DNA of 64,000 nt from Diploptera punctata (taxonomy: Eukaryota; Arthropoda; Insecta; Blattodea; Blaberidae), in the NCBI GenBank assembly GCA_030220185.1, contig JASPKZ010009944.1, positions 57,175-121,174 of the forward strand, written 5' to 3'. This document shows, piece by piece, positions 22,860 through 33,781 of this stretch; the first letter of the stretch is position 1, and the number at the start of each line of letters is the position of its first letter. The position numbers and the translations under genes are program-made. The notes under the pieces were generated by a model. It was not told the origin of the DNA. It saw only the letters and a list, made by a program, of their open reading frames with translations, and searched no databases.

Positions 22860-23395
22860 ATTGTATTCTTTCTTAAAATCTTCTTCATTTAATGGAACAT
22901 TTAAGGACTGCAATAAAGTATACATAAGAAAAACAAAAAGGAATTTGGACACTCACACAAAGGAACATATTAGAAATATTAAAAATGGTGAAATTGAAAA
23001 ATCAGCTATTGCAGCACATAGTTTGTTGGAGAATCATACAATTGAAAAAGAGGCCCAACTTTTAAAACATTTGGAAAAACTTTAGAATTGACAATTTGGG
23101 AGAAGATATATATTCAGCAGAACAAATTTAGATCCATGAATTTCGAGATTCCTGATGAACGTGACCTCATCTCAAAGTTCTTGAAATCATCACCAGATGG
23201 CAACGTTATAGATGGAAATTCCAACGAAAAGCCAGTAGTCATAATTTCGGTTGAAAATGAGAGAGATGGTTCTCTTGAAAACTAGTTCCTGTGTTAAAAA
23301 AAAATGTGAAATATGAGACAAGATGTAAAAATGACTAATTAATTTACGAATTAAGAACCTCATAATTTTGTATTCCATATTTAACTATGAAAAAA
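22860..23395 (+). mobile_element. PLE 3' fragment (GIY-YIG end)
   Basis: Encodes DCNKVYIRKTKRNLDTHTKE, then AIAAHSLLENHTIEKEAQLL, ending NEKPVVIISVENE. The tail AACCTCATAATTTTG...CATATTTAACTATG is the subfamily's 3' terminus, about 60 bp before RPTP exon 4. Confidence 0.8.
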
Positions 23396-23457
23396 AAATA
23401 TAAGTGTTAAAGCATCTATAAATAATGTCAAATATGTCATGATTGTTCTTGTTGCAG

Positions 23458-23519
23458 GAGAGCTACCAATAAACGAAAAATGAACGTTGTGGAACTGAAA
23501 CCAAATGACTCGATCATCG
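23458..23519 (+). CDS. RPTP exon 4: basic juxtamembrane segment
   Basis: A 62-base exon between TTGTTGCAG and GTAAGTG. With AG from exon 3 it reads R-RATNKRKMNVVELKPNDSII and leaves G, which exon 5 completes to Asp. The Arg/Lys cluster fits the inner face of the membrane after the helix. There is no domain of its own; the call rests on splice sites and phase, which match both neighbours exactly. The 3' end of a plus-strand Penelope-like element stops about 60 bp upstream of the acceptor. Confidence 0.75.
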
Positions 23520-23680
23520 GTAAGTGTGTACACAAACTTCATTTTTATTTTATTTCAATTATTTATTAGCTTCGGTGGCCCAGAGATGAAGTTCTGCAGG
23601 TTTAATCTCAGCCAGGGTTGATGCATCAACAAACTGTAATAAGAAGATCACTAATTAAAATTTAACAAAAAGTATTTTAT

Positions 23681-23948
23681 ATTAAAATTAATGTTGGGAA
23701 GTAAACATTATGAGGTTATATAATTAATATTGAGTGAAGAACATATTTTTAATAACTCACCTCATACAATTTCAAATTTATTTGAGACCATTGGTTTTGA
23801 ATTAATTTTTCATTCATCTTCAGTCATGACTCCAACTGTTGGAGTCATGAAATGAGATGAATGAAACATTCATTTGAAACCAATAGTCTCAAATAAATTT
23901 GAAATTGTTTGAGGTGAGTTATTAAAAATATGTTCTCCACTCAATATT
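23681..23948. mobile_element. Hairpin PLE insertion
   Basis: A palindromic PLE 3' end (left arm minus, right arm plus) whose arms meet around 23830-23840 with almost no loop. Flanked by a 14-bp direct repeat AAAAAGTATTTTAT at 23667-23680 and 23949-23962. The left end carries the GGAAGTAAACATTATGAGG extension. Confidence 0.85.
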
Positions 23949-24121
23949 AAAAAGTATTTTATTAGAGAAGAGAGGTTCTTCCTCTATAACTGGGGTATCA
24001 ACCCATTAGCTTACTTTTCCTCTATAAAGTGTCAAGTTCTCCAGGAGGGGTCTCAAGTCAGAAGATTTTCAAGAACTCAAACCTATATTAGAGACCCTGA
24101 GCAGAATTTAACTGATTTCTC

Positions 24122-24420
24122 CCATCTGAGTGGTCCCACACCATAGCCGAGTGGTTAAGGCACAGAGCTACAAGACTTGGACTGGTTCGAGTCTCCATGG
24201 GTGAAGAAATTGTCTCATGGAATTTCAGCCAGTATGGGACCTGTGTGCACTCAGTATTATGAGGAATTTTGGTAGCTACGATAAGTAAGGGCTTAAGGTT
24301 GAGAAGGCTGGGGAACCTGACACGCTGACCCCTGTACTGGTTGGCTGATCACTCACCTCTGTGATGTGAGGCCAGCAGCTGGCTGATAGCACAAGGATCT
24401 TTCTAGACCTGTCATGACAT
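24122..24420 (+). repeat. tRNA-derived SINE, family 1 (copy 3)
   Basis: Plus orientation: box A ATAGCCGAGTGGTTAAGGCA, box B GGTTCGAGTCTCC, then the same body as 416-738 read in reverse. Confidence 0.85.
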
Positions 24421-24467
24421 GGAGTTAGTTAGTTTCCCATCCAATTAATATCTTAGTTGCCAACTAA

Positions 24468-25036
24468 GGGTCGTATGCAAATACATTACTCTCTACTCAA
24501 ATTACTTCCAATCACTGGTGAGCTGAGATCGAATTAACGGCCGCCTTAACCGGTCATGCATGAATGTTGACGTTTTCGTAATATTGGCAACGAATTACCC
24601 AGAATTCTCAGCGATAAAAACCACTTCCGTTATTTTCGTCTGCTATAGAGGAATGCATTTATGCTTGCATCCTGCAAATAATACCGTATACAAACACGTC
24701 TGCGACGCGCAATATTACGCCGATTCTCCTGTTCTTCCAGTTGAATCTTTGGTAGACTCTATCAAATTCCTCTTCTCTGCGTATACCGAAAACATGATCG
24801 AAGTCTTCAAGGTCCGACATCTTGGATAAGTTTCAAACTACATCGGTTACCATCGGTTCCCTTCGGGATTTTCACATAAGTTTATATCTTGAGCTACGAT
24901 CTTAAGGTACCTTGTCAGGTAGCTTTACAATTATTAACCGCGTGAATAGATTTCTGAGTAAGAAAAATGTGTTTGAATAAAACTTTATCAGCAGAGAACC
25001 GCCTTTTACTGTCTAATGCGTTCAAACATTCGACCC
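24468..25036 (-). mobile_element. PIF/Harbinger-like non-autonomous element (copy 2)
   Basis: Same element as 16813-17378, inverted. Flanked by TAA at 24465-24467 and 25037-25039. Confidence 0.8.
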
Positions 25037-25044
25037 TAAGTCTC

Positions 25045-25520
25045 TCTTAGGATTTGTTAATATATTTACCTAATGCCTTGTATAAAAAGCGTAGATTAAT
25101 TCATTGTAGTTTATTACTTTCTTTGTATTTTTTTCTCTTCTTTTTATGCAGTAGTAGATTCGAGCTGTTATTCCTTTTTTAATTCATTGTATCATTAATT
25201 AATTTTAATTGTATTTAGTTTCATTCTATTATTAGACATTAATTTCATTATTATTCAATATGACAGATAATTAATTGTTCAATGACTATTATTGTAACTT
25301 TTTTTGTATTCATATGTAACATGTTAGTCCTGTTTAATATGACTATTATTGTAATTTTTTTGTATTCATGTGTAACATATGTTTGTCCTGTTTTATATGA
25401 CTATTATTGTATTTTTTTTGTATTCATATGTAACATATGCTTGTTCTGGTGAGTGGAAGAGAAGGCCACATGGCCTTAACTCCACCAGGCTAAATAAATC
25501 TATTCTATTCTATTCTATTC
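25045..25520 (+). mobile_element. LINE 3' UTR with tandem repeats and CTATT tail
   Basis: Three tandem ~60-bp units (about 25281-25440), each with GACTATTATTGTAA and TTTTGTATTCATATGTAACA. Then GGCCACATGGCCTTAACTCC, AATAAAT and a CTATT repeat (25499-25521). A common layout of insect LINE 3' ends; no coding part is left. Confidence 0.65.
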
Positions 25521-25588
25521 TCTTTGAAGCAATGAGCTAATCTCTTGTCACTTGCTGACATCTGTAAGGAAATAAGTATAATTAAATT

Positions 25589-25780
25589 TATAAATGAGTT
25601 GGATAAAATGTTTTTACATCTCACCTCTTAAAGTTCCCTGCTTTCAAGATACCAGTTTCAAAGGTCATTTGCCTTCATCTTCAGTCAAACTAAGGTTAGA
25701 TGTATAAACATTCTCTCCAGCTCATTTATAAATTGAAAATACCTCATAGTGTTACTTCCCATTGTATTTTTGATTTAAAA
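25589..25780. mobile_element. Hairpin PLE insertion, short
   Basis: Left arm TTATAAATGAGTTGGATAAA and right CTCATTTATAA are inverted. The right end AATACCTCATAGTGTTACTTCCC is the family terminus. An 11-bp direct repeat ATAATTAAATT lies at 25578-25588 and 25781-25791. Confidence 0.7.
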
Positions 25781-25825
25781 ATAATTAAATTATTTATTTA
25801 AGTAACATTTTATCACCTTATCTCT

Positions 25826-25832
25826 TATTCTT

Positions 25833-25862
<30 letters not shown>
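25826..25862. repeat. TTC microsatellite
   Basis: About eleven TTC units. Confidence 0.95.
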
Positions 25863-25863
<1 letters not shown>

Positions 25864-25899
25864 GACTAGTTTTGAATTCTTCTCTGATTCCATCATCAG

Positions 25900-26740
25900 T
25901 ATTTTCACGATAATTGTAACGTCCATCTGTTGGTGGACTCAAGAACCTGAAAATCAAATCATTCTGAGAATTTCAAAGTTCATTAATTTCTCCTTTTTGT
26001 TTTTTTTTAATGTAGACTTTTTCCCAAACCTTGAGCTCTTTGGGTTTTTATCTGTTTTATTAATTTAGCATTTCTTTTGATTTTATGTTTTTCTGAACAT
26101 GCATGGGCTGCTACTGCAAGATTTTTCTATTTTCCGCGTCTTGACATTCCTGAGATGTTCTTCTTCTCTCTGGTTTTTAAATTTCTCTTTGTTTTCCCTA
26201 TGTAGACTTTCTCACATTCTTACACATTTCTGTAGTCTTCCCATGCCAAATCTCCAAAGCCTACGATGTTGGGCATCTTCAATGCTTAGCCCTCTTGCTT
26301 GCATTACTACCCTCATGTTTCCTTCCATGTTAACATTGATCTCCCTTTTTCCTTCTTTCTGCTCGGTTGCCATTGATATAGTTGTTTAGGCCATCGCTCA
26401 TCTTCCATTCTTAAAATATGTCCTAACCATTTTAATTTTTTCACCTCAATTCTTTCAATTATGCTTTCTTCTGCTTCCATCATGCTTCTTCACAATGAAT
26501 CTTATAAATCTCTGATCTGTATTCTTCTTCTATTTTCTCATTTTTGTCGGATATAATTAATCTATTGATGCTTATGTTGTTTTTTAATACCAATCGTATG
26601 TTCAAATTTTTAAAAATTTACTGTGCTTCATTGGATGATGTGAATTTCTTGAATTTTTTCTTCTTAAGAAGAATATGAGTTTGAGGTGATACAATTTTAC
26701 TTAATGAATAATACCTCATAGTTTTAATTCCTGAAAAATT
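25900..26740 (-). mobile_element. PLE fragment interrupted by a LINE fragment
   Basis: Minus strand: PLE coding at 25990-26215 (KVYIGKTKRNLK), then a LINE C-terminus at 26220-26640 (KLKWLGHILRMEDERWPKQL), then PLE tail again at 26640-26740 (GAGGTGATAC, AATACCTCATAG). The order suggests a LINE landing in a PLE. Confidence 0.6.
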
Positions 26741-27119
26741 TTAATACAATTTATTGGTGTTTAAGGTTGGTTAAGTAACTGTTGCAAGGGAGAAACAGCT
26801 GACAAATTTTGTTCAGTGGCCTCTATTGTCAGGATTGAGAAATCTTTTGGATGCTGTAAATTTATGACACAGGACACATCCTTCTGAATGAAACAATTAT
26901 ATCTTTCTATTTAAGGTCATCATGTCACATTACATCTCATGTTCTTTGCCTTGGTCTACTTTTACATTCAATAAAAGTGTATTCATGCAGAAATTGTTTC
27001 TAATAAATGTGTCCTTTTATGTGATATTGTTTTGCTAGTTAATTAATTTTAAATAAATAATTAAGTTAAATAATTTCACTCATAACTTTGCCAAGAAAGT
27101 GAGTGCCCGATTTATGAAA

Positions 27120-28145
27120 AATATCTTTATGGAATGTATCATTATAAGTATTTTGAGAATAAAGTTCTTAGGAAAAAATTTTGGACCAAAGAGAGTTGAA
27201 CACACAGGTGAATGGAGAAGACTACTGGTTGAATCTATGAACGCATTAGACCGTAAAAGGTATTCTCTGCTGGGAAAGTTGTATCCTAATACGATTTTGC
27301 TTACTCAGAAATCTGTTCATGTGATAATAATTGTTGAAATTCGTAAGCTACCTGACGAGGTAACTTAGGAGAGAAACGAATCGTGAGAATCCCAAAGGGA
27401 ACCGATGGAAACCGATGTAGTTTGAAACCTTGCCGCGTACCTTGCTGTTTTATCCAAGATGTCGGACCTTGAAGACTTCGATCATGTTTTCGGTATACGC
27501 GGGAGAAGAGGAATTTGATAGAGTCTACCAAAGAATTCAACTGGAAGAACATGAGAATCGGCATAATATTGTATGATGCAGACGTCGTTGTATATGGTAT
27601 TATTTGTGGGACGCAAGTGTAAATGCGTTCCTCTAGCAGACGAAAATAATGGAAGTGATGTTATCGCTGAGAATTCTGGGTAATTTCTTGCCAATATTAC
27701 GAAAACGACGACTTTCATGCATGACCAGTTAGTGGGTAGCTAATTCAATCTTTGCACTTGCTCACGGTGAGTCAGCTCACCAGTGACTGGAAGTAATTTG
27801 AGTAGAGACTAATGTATTTGCATGCGGCCCTACATGACAGTGAGCTACATGCTATGTATAGGAAGCCAGATATTATAATAATAACAGTTAACTCTCATAG
27901 ACTGCAATGTGGCATGAAAGGGGAATGAAAGAGGTGCATGGAAGTCTTGTAGAGGAAGCCAGATGGAAAAGCCCCAGTTGGTAGATCAAGAATGAGGTGG
28001 GAGAGAGAATAACATAACATGATTTGAGGGAAGAGTAGATTATACAGGGGATGATTGGAAAACATTAGCTCAGGATAGGGATGTATGGAGAGCTTGTGTC
28101 TGTGTGGACATGAACTATGGGTTCGATAGAGAGCCAGTGAGTTAG
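27120..28145 (+). mobile_element. LINE-A fragment split by a Harbinger-like insert
   Basis: LINE-A sequence at 27120-27225 (IKFLGKNFGPKRVEHTGEWR) resumes at 27831 (CATGACAGTGAGCTACATG...) and runs to GCCAGTGAGTTAG at 28145. The interruption is exactly the element at 27226-27830. Confidence 0.85.
27226..27830 (+). mobile_element. PIF/Harbinger-like non-autonomous element (copy 3), nested in LINE-A
   Basis: Same body as 16813-17378. Flanked by TAC at 27223-27225 and 27831-27833, inside a LINE-A copy that reads continuously if the insert is skipped. The ends are mutated (TGGTTGAATC...GCGGCCC). Confidence 0.8.
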
Positions 28146-28149
28146 TTAG

Positions 28150-28447
28150 TTTAGGTGTTGTAGACAGTCATAGGCAGGACAAGTGGTGGAAATGGGGAAT
28201 GAAAGAGGGGCATAGAAAACCAGTGGGAAGGCACCCACTTTAAAGGAGGATAAAAGATTACAAATGTATTAGAATTTATCTACACAAAACAACCCAATGT
28301 TAGACCTTAGCCTCTCCTTTGTTAGGAGTTACTACACCAAGTTAATTTAGTTATGCTTATTTCCTTATATAACATATTTATTAGCTAAGGATAGGGATGT
28401 ATGGAGAGCTTATGTCCGTGCGGCCATGAACCTACGGGTTCGACAGT
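28150..28447 (+). mobile_element. LINE-A 3' fragments
   Basis: Two partial copies of the LINE-A 3' end (28150-28250 and 28385-28447, the second ending AACCTACGGGTTCGACAGTG). Confidence 0.65.
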
Positions 28448-28539
28448 GCGTAGTCAAGTATGCATTATGAGCCATATCCAATTTTTGTGGATATCTTCTC
28501 GTCTTCTTACATAATTTATCAATATATATATGTTATCTA

Positions 28540-29443
28540 CGAGGGCGGATCGGAAAGTAACGCACAATAATTTTTTTCTGCCTTGGTATTGCAGCTAGAA
28601 TGTTGAAATTTCACAGAGATATAGTTTGAAGTTTTCACTACAGATGGTATTTTTTTCTCAGGTGCACCTCTTGCGAGAGAAGCTTGAACTATGCAACAAA
28701 GATGGCGCGCATGCTACAGTCGTCCACCTGTGAGGGACGGATCGGATCGGAAAGTAACGCACAATAATTTTTTTTTAAAAGTTTAATAGTAAAAAAAAGG
28801 GAAAAAAATCACAAATGAACTTACATCTTTTACCTACTTTTCGACATAGTCACCAACTTTCTCAACACATTTTTTCCCATCGTGTTACCAGTTTCAATAT
28901 GCCCTGTTCGTAGAAGTCCGTTTGGTTGGAGTGTAGCCATCTGCGCACTGCTGATGCCTGCTTTGTTTCGGGCGTGTAGTGGTACGCCCACGACTCATCA
29001 CCTGTGACGATTCCTTCCAGAAAGTCATGTCCTTGTGCGGTGTACCGCGTTAAGTGGTCCAAGCTTGCCATCATTCGCTGGCCCTTGTGGTCGTCTGTCA
29101 GGTTCTTAGGCACCCAGCGAGCACTAACTTTACGGAAGACATTGCTACGGTCCATACAATCATCCCCATACACGCCACGCATGTCCCTGTGAATTTCACT
29201 GGGTTTATGCCCTTTGGCCCACAAAAATCGAACAATACTTCTCTGTTCCTCACAGGTGGACGACTGTAGCATGCGCGCCATCTTTGTTGCATAGTTCAAG
29301 CTTCTCTCGCAAGAGGTGCACCTGAGAAAAAAATACCATCTGTAGTGAAAACTTCAAACTATATCTCTGTGAAATTTCCACATTCTAGCTGCAATACCAA
29401 GGCAGAAAAAAAATATTGTGCGTTACTTTCCGATCCGCCCTCG
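28540..29443 (-). mobile_element. mariner-like element, internally deleted, with inverted end duplication
   Basis: Bounded by TA (28538-28539, 29444-29445) with ends CGAGGGCGGATCGGAAAGTA inverted. Minus ORF 29299-28862 encodes a transposase N-terminus (EEQRSIVRFLWAKGHKPSEI) fused to a mid-domain (KVSARWVPKNLTDDHKGQRM, IVTGDESWAYHYTPETK) with the first catalytic Asp; the HTH middle and later DDE residues are lost. A second left end lies at about 28732, and 28540-28733 is an inverted duplicate of 29250-29443. Confidence 0.85.
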
Positions 29444-29454
29444 TATTTATTACC

Positions 29455-29880
29455 AAAATCACTCCTCGGAGGAAGACATATTGGATGTGCATTTACTGTC
29501 TATCCATCTCTTGGCTGGTCTTCCTCTCGTTTTTCTCCCATCCATTGGTCTATCTTCTTTAGTTCTTTTTGCAAGTCTGTTGTCTTCCATTCTTTCTATA
29601 TGACCTTTCCAATATTTTCCTCTATCTATAATAAATCTAGTTATGTCTTGAATATGACATTTGCTCCTAGTTTCTGTGTTGTGTATTTTATCAAATAATG
29701 TTTTCCCCTGAATCATTCTTAAGATTTTCATTTCACATGTGCTTATTATTTGTTTAGTTTTTGTTGTATCAGCCCTAGTTTCTCCTCCATATATGATAAC
29801 TGGTCTAACTATTATTTTGAATATGTGGGTTTTGCTTTCTATTGACATATGCTTGTTGCGCCAAATTAAATCTTTCATAT
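29455..29880 (-). mobile_element. LINE C-terminal fragment
   Basis: Minus ORF: KTHIFKIIVRPVIIYGGETR, YWKGHIERMEDNRLAKR, GRPAKRWID. The usual post-RT tail of the LINE family related to 11711-13018; the RT core is absent. Confidence 0.75.
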
Positions 29881-29924
29881 ATCCTGATATTTGTGCTGCT
29901 TGTTTCTTTACTTCTTTTCTTTAC

Positions 29925-30170
29925 TTTTAACGGGTGGATGGGGTTCGTTAGTCCTGCAAGACAACCCATCTAGGAGAGACAACTTCGAAATAAAACGGGG
30001 CAGGCTGAGCTCTGGAGCTGGGTGAAGGCAATCAGCATAGGGAGGAAACCCCGAATAATAAACCTGCCATGAAAACGGGCTAGCAACCCACTTCAAGGTG
30101 CTTGCAGTCCCAAGGATCAAACCTCGGATCAAAGACGGAAACAAAATACGACAAACACTAGGAAAAGGTC
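29925..30170. repeat. Unassigned repeat-like block
   Basis: GC-richer than its surroundings with sharp edges against the LINE fragment and the pogo-like element. Possibly a LINE 5' UTR or SINE; not identified. Confidence 0.3.
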
Positions 30171-30171
30171 T

Positions 30172-30957
30172 ACGATTTTGTGATAATAAATTGATGAAGA
30201 AATATTTGCCTTATATTTTCGCTAAGAAGCATTGCAAAAGACAGAAGTAGGCCTACACCATTTTTAAATCTGGTAATGCTGTATATTCCAAAGTTTCTGT
30301 TGCCGGCTATATAACAGTACATTCGGGCTGTGACTCAGTCATTAACACAAGGGTAAAAGGGACGGTCAATTGGTAGGTATGGTATTCATTGTCCTTCCTG
30401 TTCACTGTGTGTAAACATGGGTCGTTGCAAATTCAAGCTACAAGTGGTGCCCTGTGCAGCAGAACACACAAATAGGACAGCAGGAAGAAAGTTTGATGTG
30501 GATGGAAAAAATTTGCAACAGTGGATCCAAACAAGGCATGCATTTTAAAACACATCATAACATTGACAATCTTTCCATGGAAAGAAAGTGAAATATTCAC
30601 AGTTAGAAAGAGTTCTCCTGGATTACATACAGAAAACAAGGGCAGACGGGTTTTCTGTATCCATCAAAATGATACAGTTTCTCCTGGTACATATTGGGAA
30701 ATTTGTGCACTATTGATGTATGCCGCTGAATTACATGGTCATGATGTGTCATAAATCGCCCTGCCCAGCCGTAACTTGCTTCAAATTTATTGCATGGGAT
30801 TTCCATATTCTTAGTTATCTTAAGGTCTTCAAACTTGCAATTAATTAGATAAAATTCTTTTAAAATAAAACACGTTTTCTAGTTATTTAATGTATAAGCC
30901 GCACCCAAATTTTGAAACTTATATTTTAGGTAAAAAGGTGCATCCTATACACGCGTG
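30172..30957 (+). mobile_element. pogo/Tigger-like deletion derivative (copy 2)
   Basis: The inverse of 1530-2312, with FKLQVVPCAAEHTNRTAGRK-like coding at 30433-30510 and the end CCTATACACGCGTG. The left terminal repeat is truncated at about 30172. Confidence 0.7.
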
Positions 30958-31219
30958 AATGCAGTATGTCTTGAATGGTATGCAGTCAACATACTGACCC
31001 AATGTTATATCTAATAGGCAATTAAGGATGAAGGATGTTGGTAAATATTGCTTAGAGGCCTCTTTATTTAGCCTTAAGGATCTTTAATGAGCCTGAAAAT
31101 GTTGAGGCTTGGGACCCATGGCTTTAAGTCCCTCCCAGAGGACTTGCTCCTTGGATTTCTCCATTGTTTTACCCCCAGCCAGATTACAACCCATGACCCT
31201 TGGGACCACAGAACGACTA

Positions 31220-31600
31220 GACAAATATATGAGAATAAAGTTTTTAAAAAGATTTTTGAACAAAAGAGAGACAAAAAACAGATGAATGGAGGAAAATACA
31301 AAAAAGTGTAAAATCAGATGTAATAAGAACAGTTACATCTCGTAGACAGTGATGGGCAGGTCATGTGGTGCAAATAGGGAATGAAAGAGTGGCATGAAAA
31401 CTTTTTGCAGAAAACCAGAAGGAAGGCACGCAGTAGGTAGGCCAAGAATGAGATGAGATAATAAAATTAACCATGATTTGAGGGAGGTGTGTTATACAGG
31501 GAATGATTGGAAAACATTCATTCAGTTTAGGGATATATGGAGAACTTATGTCCTTGTGGCCATGGACCTATGGGTTTGATAGTGCCAGTGAGTTAGTACA
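31220..31600 (+). mobile_element. LINE-A 3' fragment
   Basis: YENKVFKKIFEQKRDKKQMN then remnants of GHVV, GRPRMR and DLREV, ending GTGCCAGTGAGTTAG; frames broken. Confidence 0.75.
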
Positions 31601-31619
31601 GGCATAGCTTCATCTTACT

Positions 31620-31822
31620 TCTACATTGTTTCAGCTGCCCAACTCTGTAATTCCCTCCTCTCTTATATCAAGGACTGCCCGACTCAAAAACAGTTCACAA
31701 AGAAAGCTCTTAAATATTTCCTTAGACAATATAATATATAACCATGTTCTAGCTGTATTTTTATTATTCTTTTATATTTCCCACTTTCTTTACTAAGTCA
31801 ATTATTTAATCAAATTATAGAC

Positions 31823-31859
<37 letters not shown>

Positions 31860-31860
31860 A
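31620..31860 (+). mobile_element. LINE C-terminus and 3' end with ATT tail
   Basis: AAQLCNSLLSYIKDCPTQ then FTKKALKYFLRQYNI resembles the final residues of jockey-type RT proteins (ARLWNSLP...F...YLL). It ends in an ATT repeat (31821-31858). Confidence 0.6.
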
Positions 31861-32220
31861 TTCATTTATTTATGTATTCAACAGGTTTTAAATGTATACA
31901 ACACCATTATGTGCCCAATATTAAGTTTTGATTATCTTTGTCCATTCATCTCTATCCTTCCAGTCACCATCCTGCAGTCCTCTGTCCTTTATCAAATTCA
32001 TAATTCCCTCTATCCATGTCTTCTTAGGTCTCCCCCTTCTTTTTCCTCCCATTTGGAACCCACTCCAAACTGCTAACTGGCAATCTATCTTCATTCATCC
32101 TCTTCACATGTCCAAACCATTGTAATTGTTTATTTTCCACAAATTGAATAATTGGCATTTTTACTCCACGTTTTCACTCCATAGCTCATTAAACTTCTTA
32201 CTATTGATTTAATCAAAATT

Positions 32221-32510
32221 ACAGTGGGGAGTAGCATTATGAGGTATTTTCAATTTATAAATGAGTTGGAGAAAATGTTTTTTATATCCTACCTTATAAA
32301 GTTCTGTGTTTTTATGATACTGGTTTCAAAGTTCATTTCACCTTCATCTTCAGTCCAACTCCAACAGTTGAAATTTTGCTGTTAACACCTCTTCCGAACT
32401 GATATCTGGTGCTGTTTTTATGAACTTGGAGATTAAATTTTGCTCACTGGGAACTTAAAAATTCATGGATCTATATTTATTCTTCTGAATGTATATCTTT
32501 TCCCATCATC
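32221..32510 (-). mobile_element. PLE 3' fragment
   Basis: GGGAGTAGCATTATGAGGTA, TCACCTTCATCTTCAGTCCA and TGTATATCTTTTCCC match the hairpin PLE left arm. Followed directly by a LINE tail (GAT repeat, GGCCC motif) at 32510-32620, minus. Confidence 0.7.
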
Positions 32511-32804
32511 ATCAACATCAAGGCTTAGGCCCTCTGGCCCGTTCCGACTTCAAGAGATTTGGTCTTTCCATCTAACAAATGGTCTTCCTTGACTTCTAGT
32601 TTAAAATCATTTTAGAAGGTCTATCATCTGGCATTCTTAGTAGATGTTCGTACCAATTTTGTCTTTGTTTGTCAAACTGTTTATTCCAAAATCATATCTA
32701 AAATCTTACTATTGATTTATAAATATTGATTTTAGTTTCTTTGAATATTTGTTTATCCCACGAATTAATTATTAAATAGTATTAATATTATTATTATTAT
32801 TACT

Positions 32805-33335
32805 ATTATTAACTAACTCACAGACACTATTGAACCCATAGGTTTATGACCATGCGGAAATAAGCTCTCCATACATCCTTATCCTGAGCTAATGTTTGCA
32901 GTCATCTCCTTATAATCTTCTTCCCTCAAATCATGGTTAATGTTATTCTCCCACCTCATTCTTAGTCTATCAATTGGGCATTTTACCTCTGGTTTTCCTA
33001 CAAGAAGCTTCCATGCACATCTTTCATTCCCCATATGTGCCACATGCCCTGCCCATCGCAGTCTACGAGACTTAACCGTTCTTATTATATCTGCCTTCCT
33101 ATAAAGATCATATAGTTCACTGTTAAGTAGTCTTCTCCATTCACCTGTCTGTTCATCTCTCTTTGGTCCAAAACTTTTCCTAAGGACTTTATTCTCAAAT
33201 ATTCATAACCTTTTCTGCCCATTTAAAGTAAGAGTCCATGTTTCGCATCCATATAATATAACTGGGAGAATAATAGTTGTATATATTTTCAGTTTAATGT
33301 TTTTTGAGATAAGTTGGAACGACAAGAGTCCTTGT
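32805..33335 (-). mobile_element. LINE-A 3' fragment
   Basis: The inverse of 44560-45030: CTCTCCATACATCC, CCCACCTCATTCTT and the tail TGGCACTATC-like start near 32820. Stops throughout. Confidence 0.8.
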
Positions 33336-33339
33336 TATG

Positions 33340-33600
33340 CATAATAGCATTACCAACCCAATTATTTATTTAAATTATAGGTTATTATTATTATTTTATT
33401 ATTATTATTATTGTTTAATATATTTTGTTGTTTCCTTGTCATCTGTATATTTTGTAGCCGATGCCTATTATGTCTTACAAACCAGTTGAAGATAATTTAT
33501 AATTGTTATTATATGTAAAATTTAAGCTGGTGAAGTAGATGAGAAGATGTTTGGTGTTAACTACATCAGGTAAAATAAATAAACCATGAAGGTAATAAAG
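33340..33600. other. AT-rich repeat debris before exon 5
   Basis: Contains an ATT run (33382-33412) and a LINE 3'-like end (AATAAATAAACCATGAAGGT). No coding. Confidence 0.35.
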
Positions 33601-33620
33601 TGTTGTTTTTAAAGTTGCAG

Positions 33621-33763
33621 ATGCTCCATCAGTGCTTGAACCAGAAACTTCTGTTTCCAAGTTACCTCCTTCACAGAGGTTCAGCCGTAGAGTTGCTATC
33701 GCTGATTTAGAAGAATATGTTAAAACAGGACTCATTTCTGGAGAATTGCAACGCCAGCATGAA
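33621..33763 (+). CDS. RPTP exon 5: juxtamembrane and first helix of PTP domain
   Basis: Acceptor AAAGTTGCAG; two bases complete the Asp codon, then APSVLEPETSVSKLPPSQ is followed by FSRRVAIADLEEYVKTGLIS and GELQRQHE. The second half matches the N-terminal helices of receptor-type PTP domains (I-x-x-L-x-x-Y-x-x-x followed by a charged helix entering the domain). It ends in phase 0 before GTAAGT. A 1.25-kb Penelope-like insertion begins 18 bp beyond the last exonic base, keeping the donor intact. Confidence 0.85.
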
Positions 33764-33781
33764 GTAAGTTTTTATTATATT

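Noticed and set aside
24560..24829. 89-residue plus ORF
   Set aside because: Antisense shadow of the Harbinger-like element; recurs with every copy.
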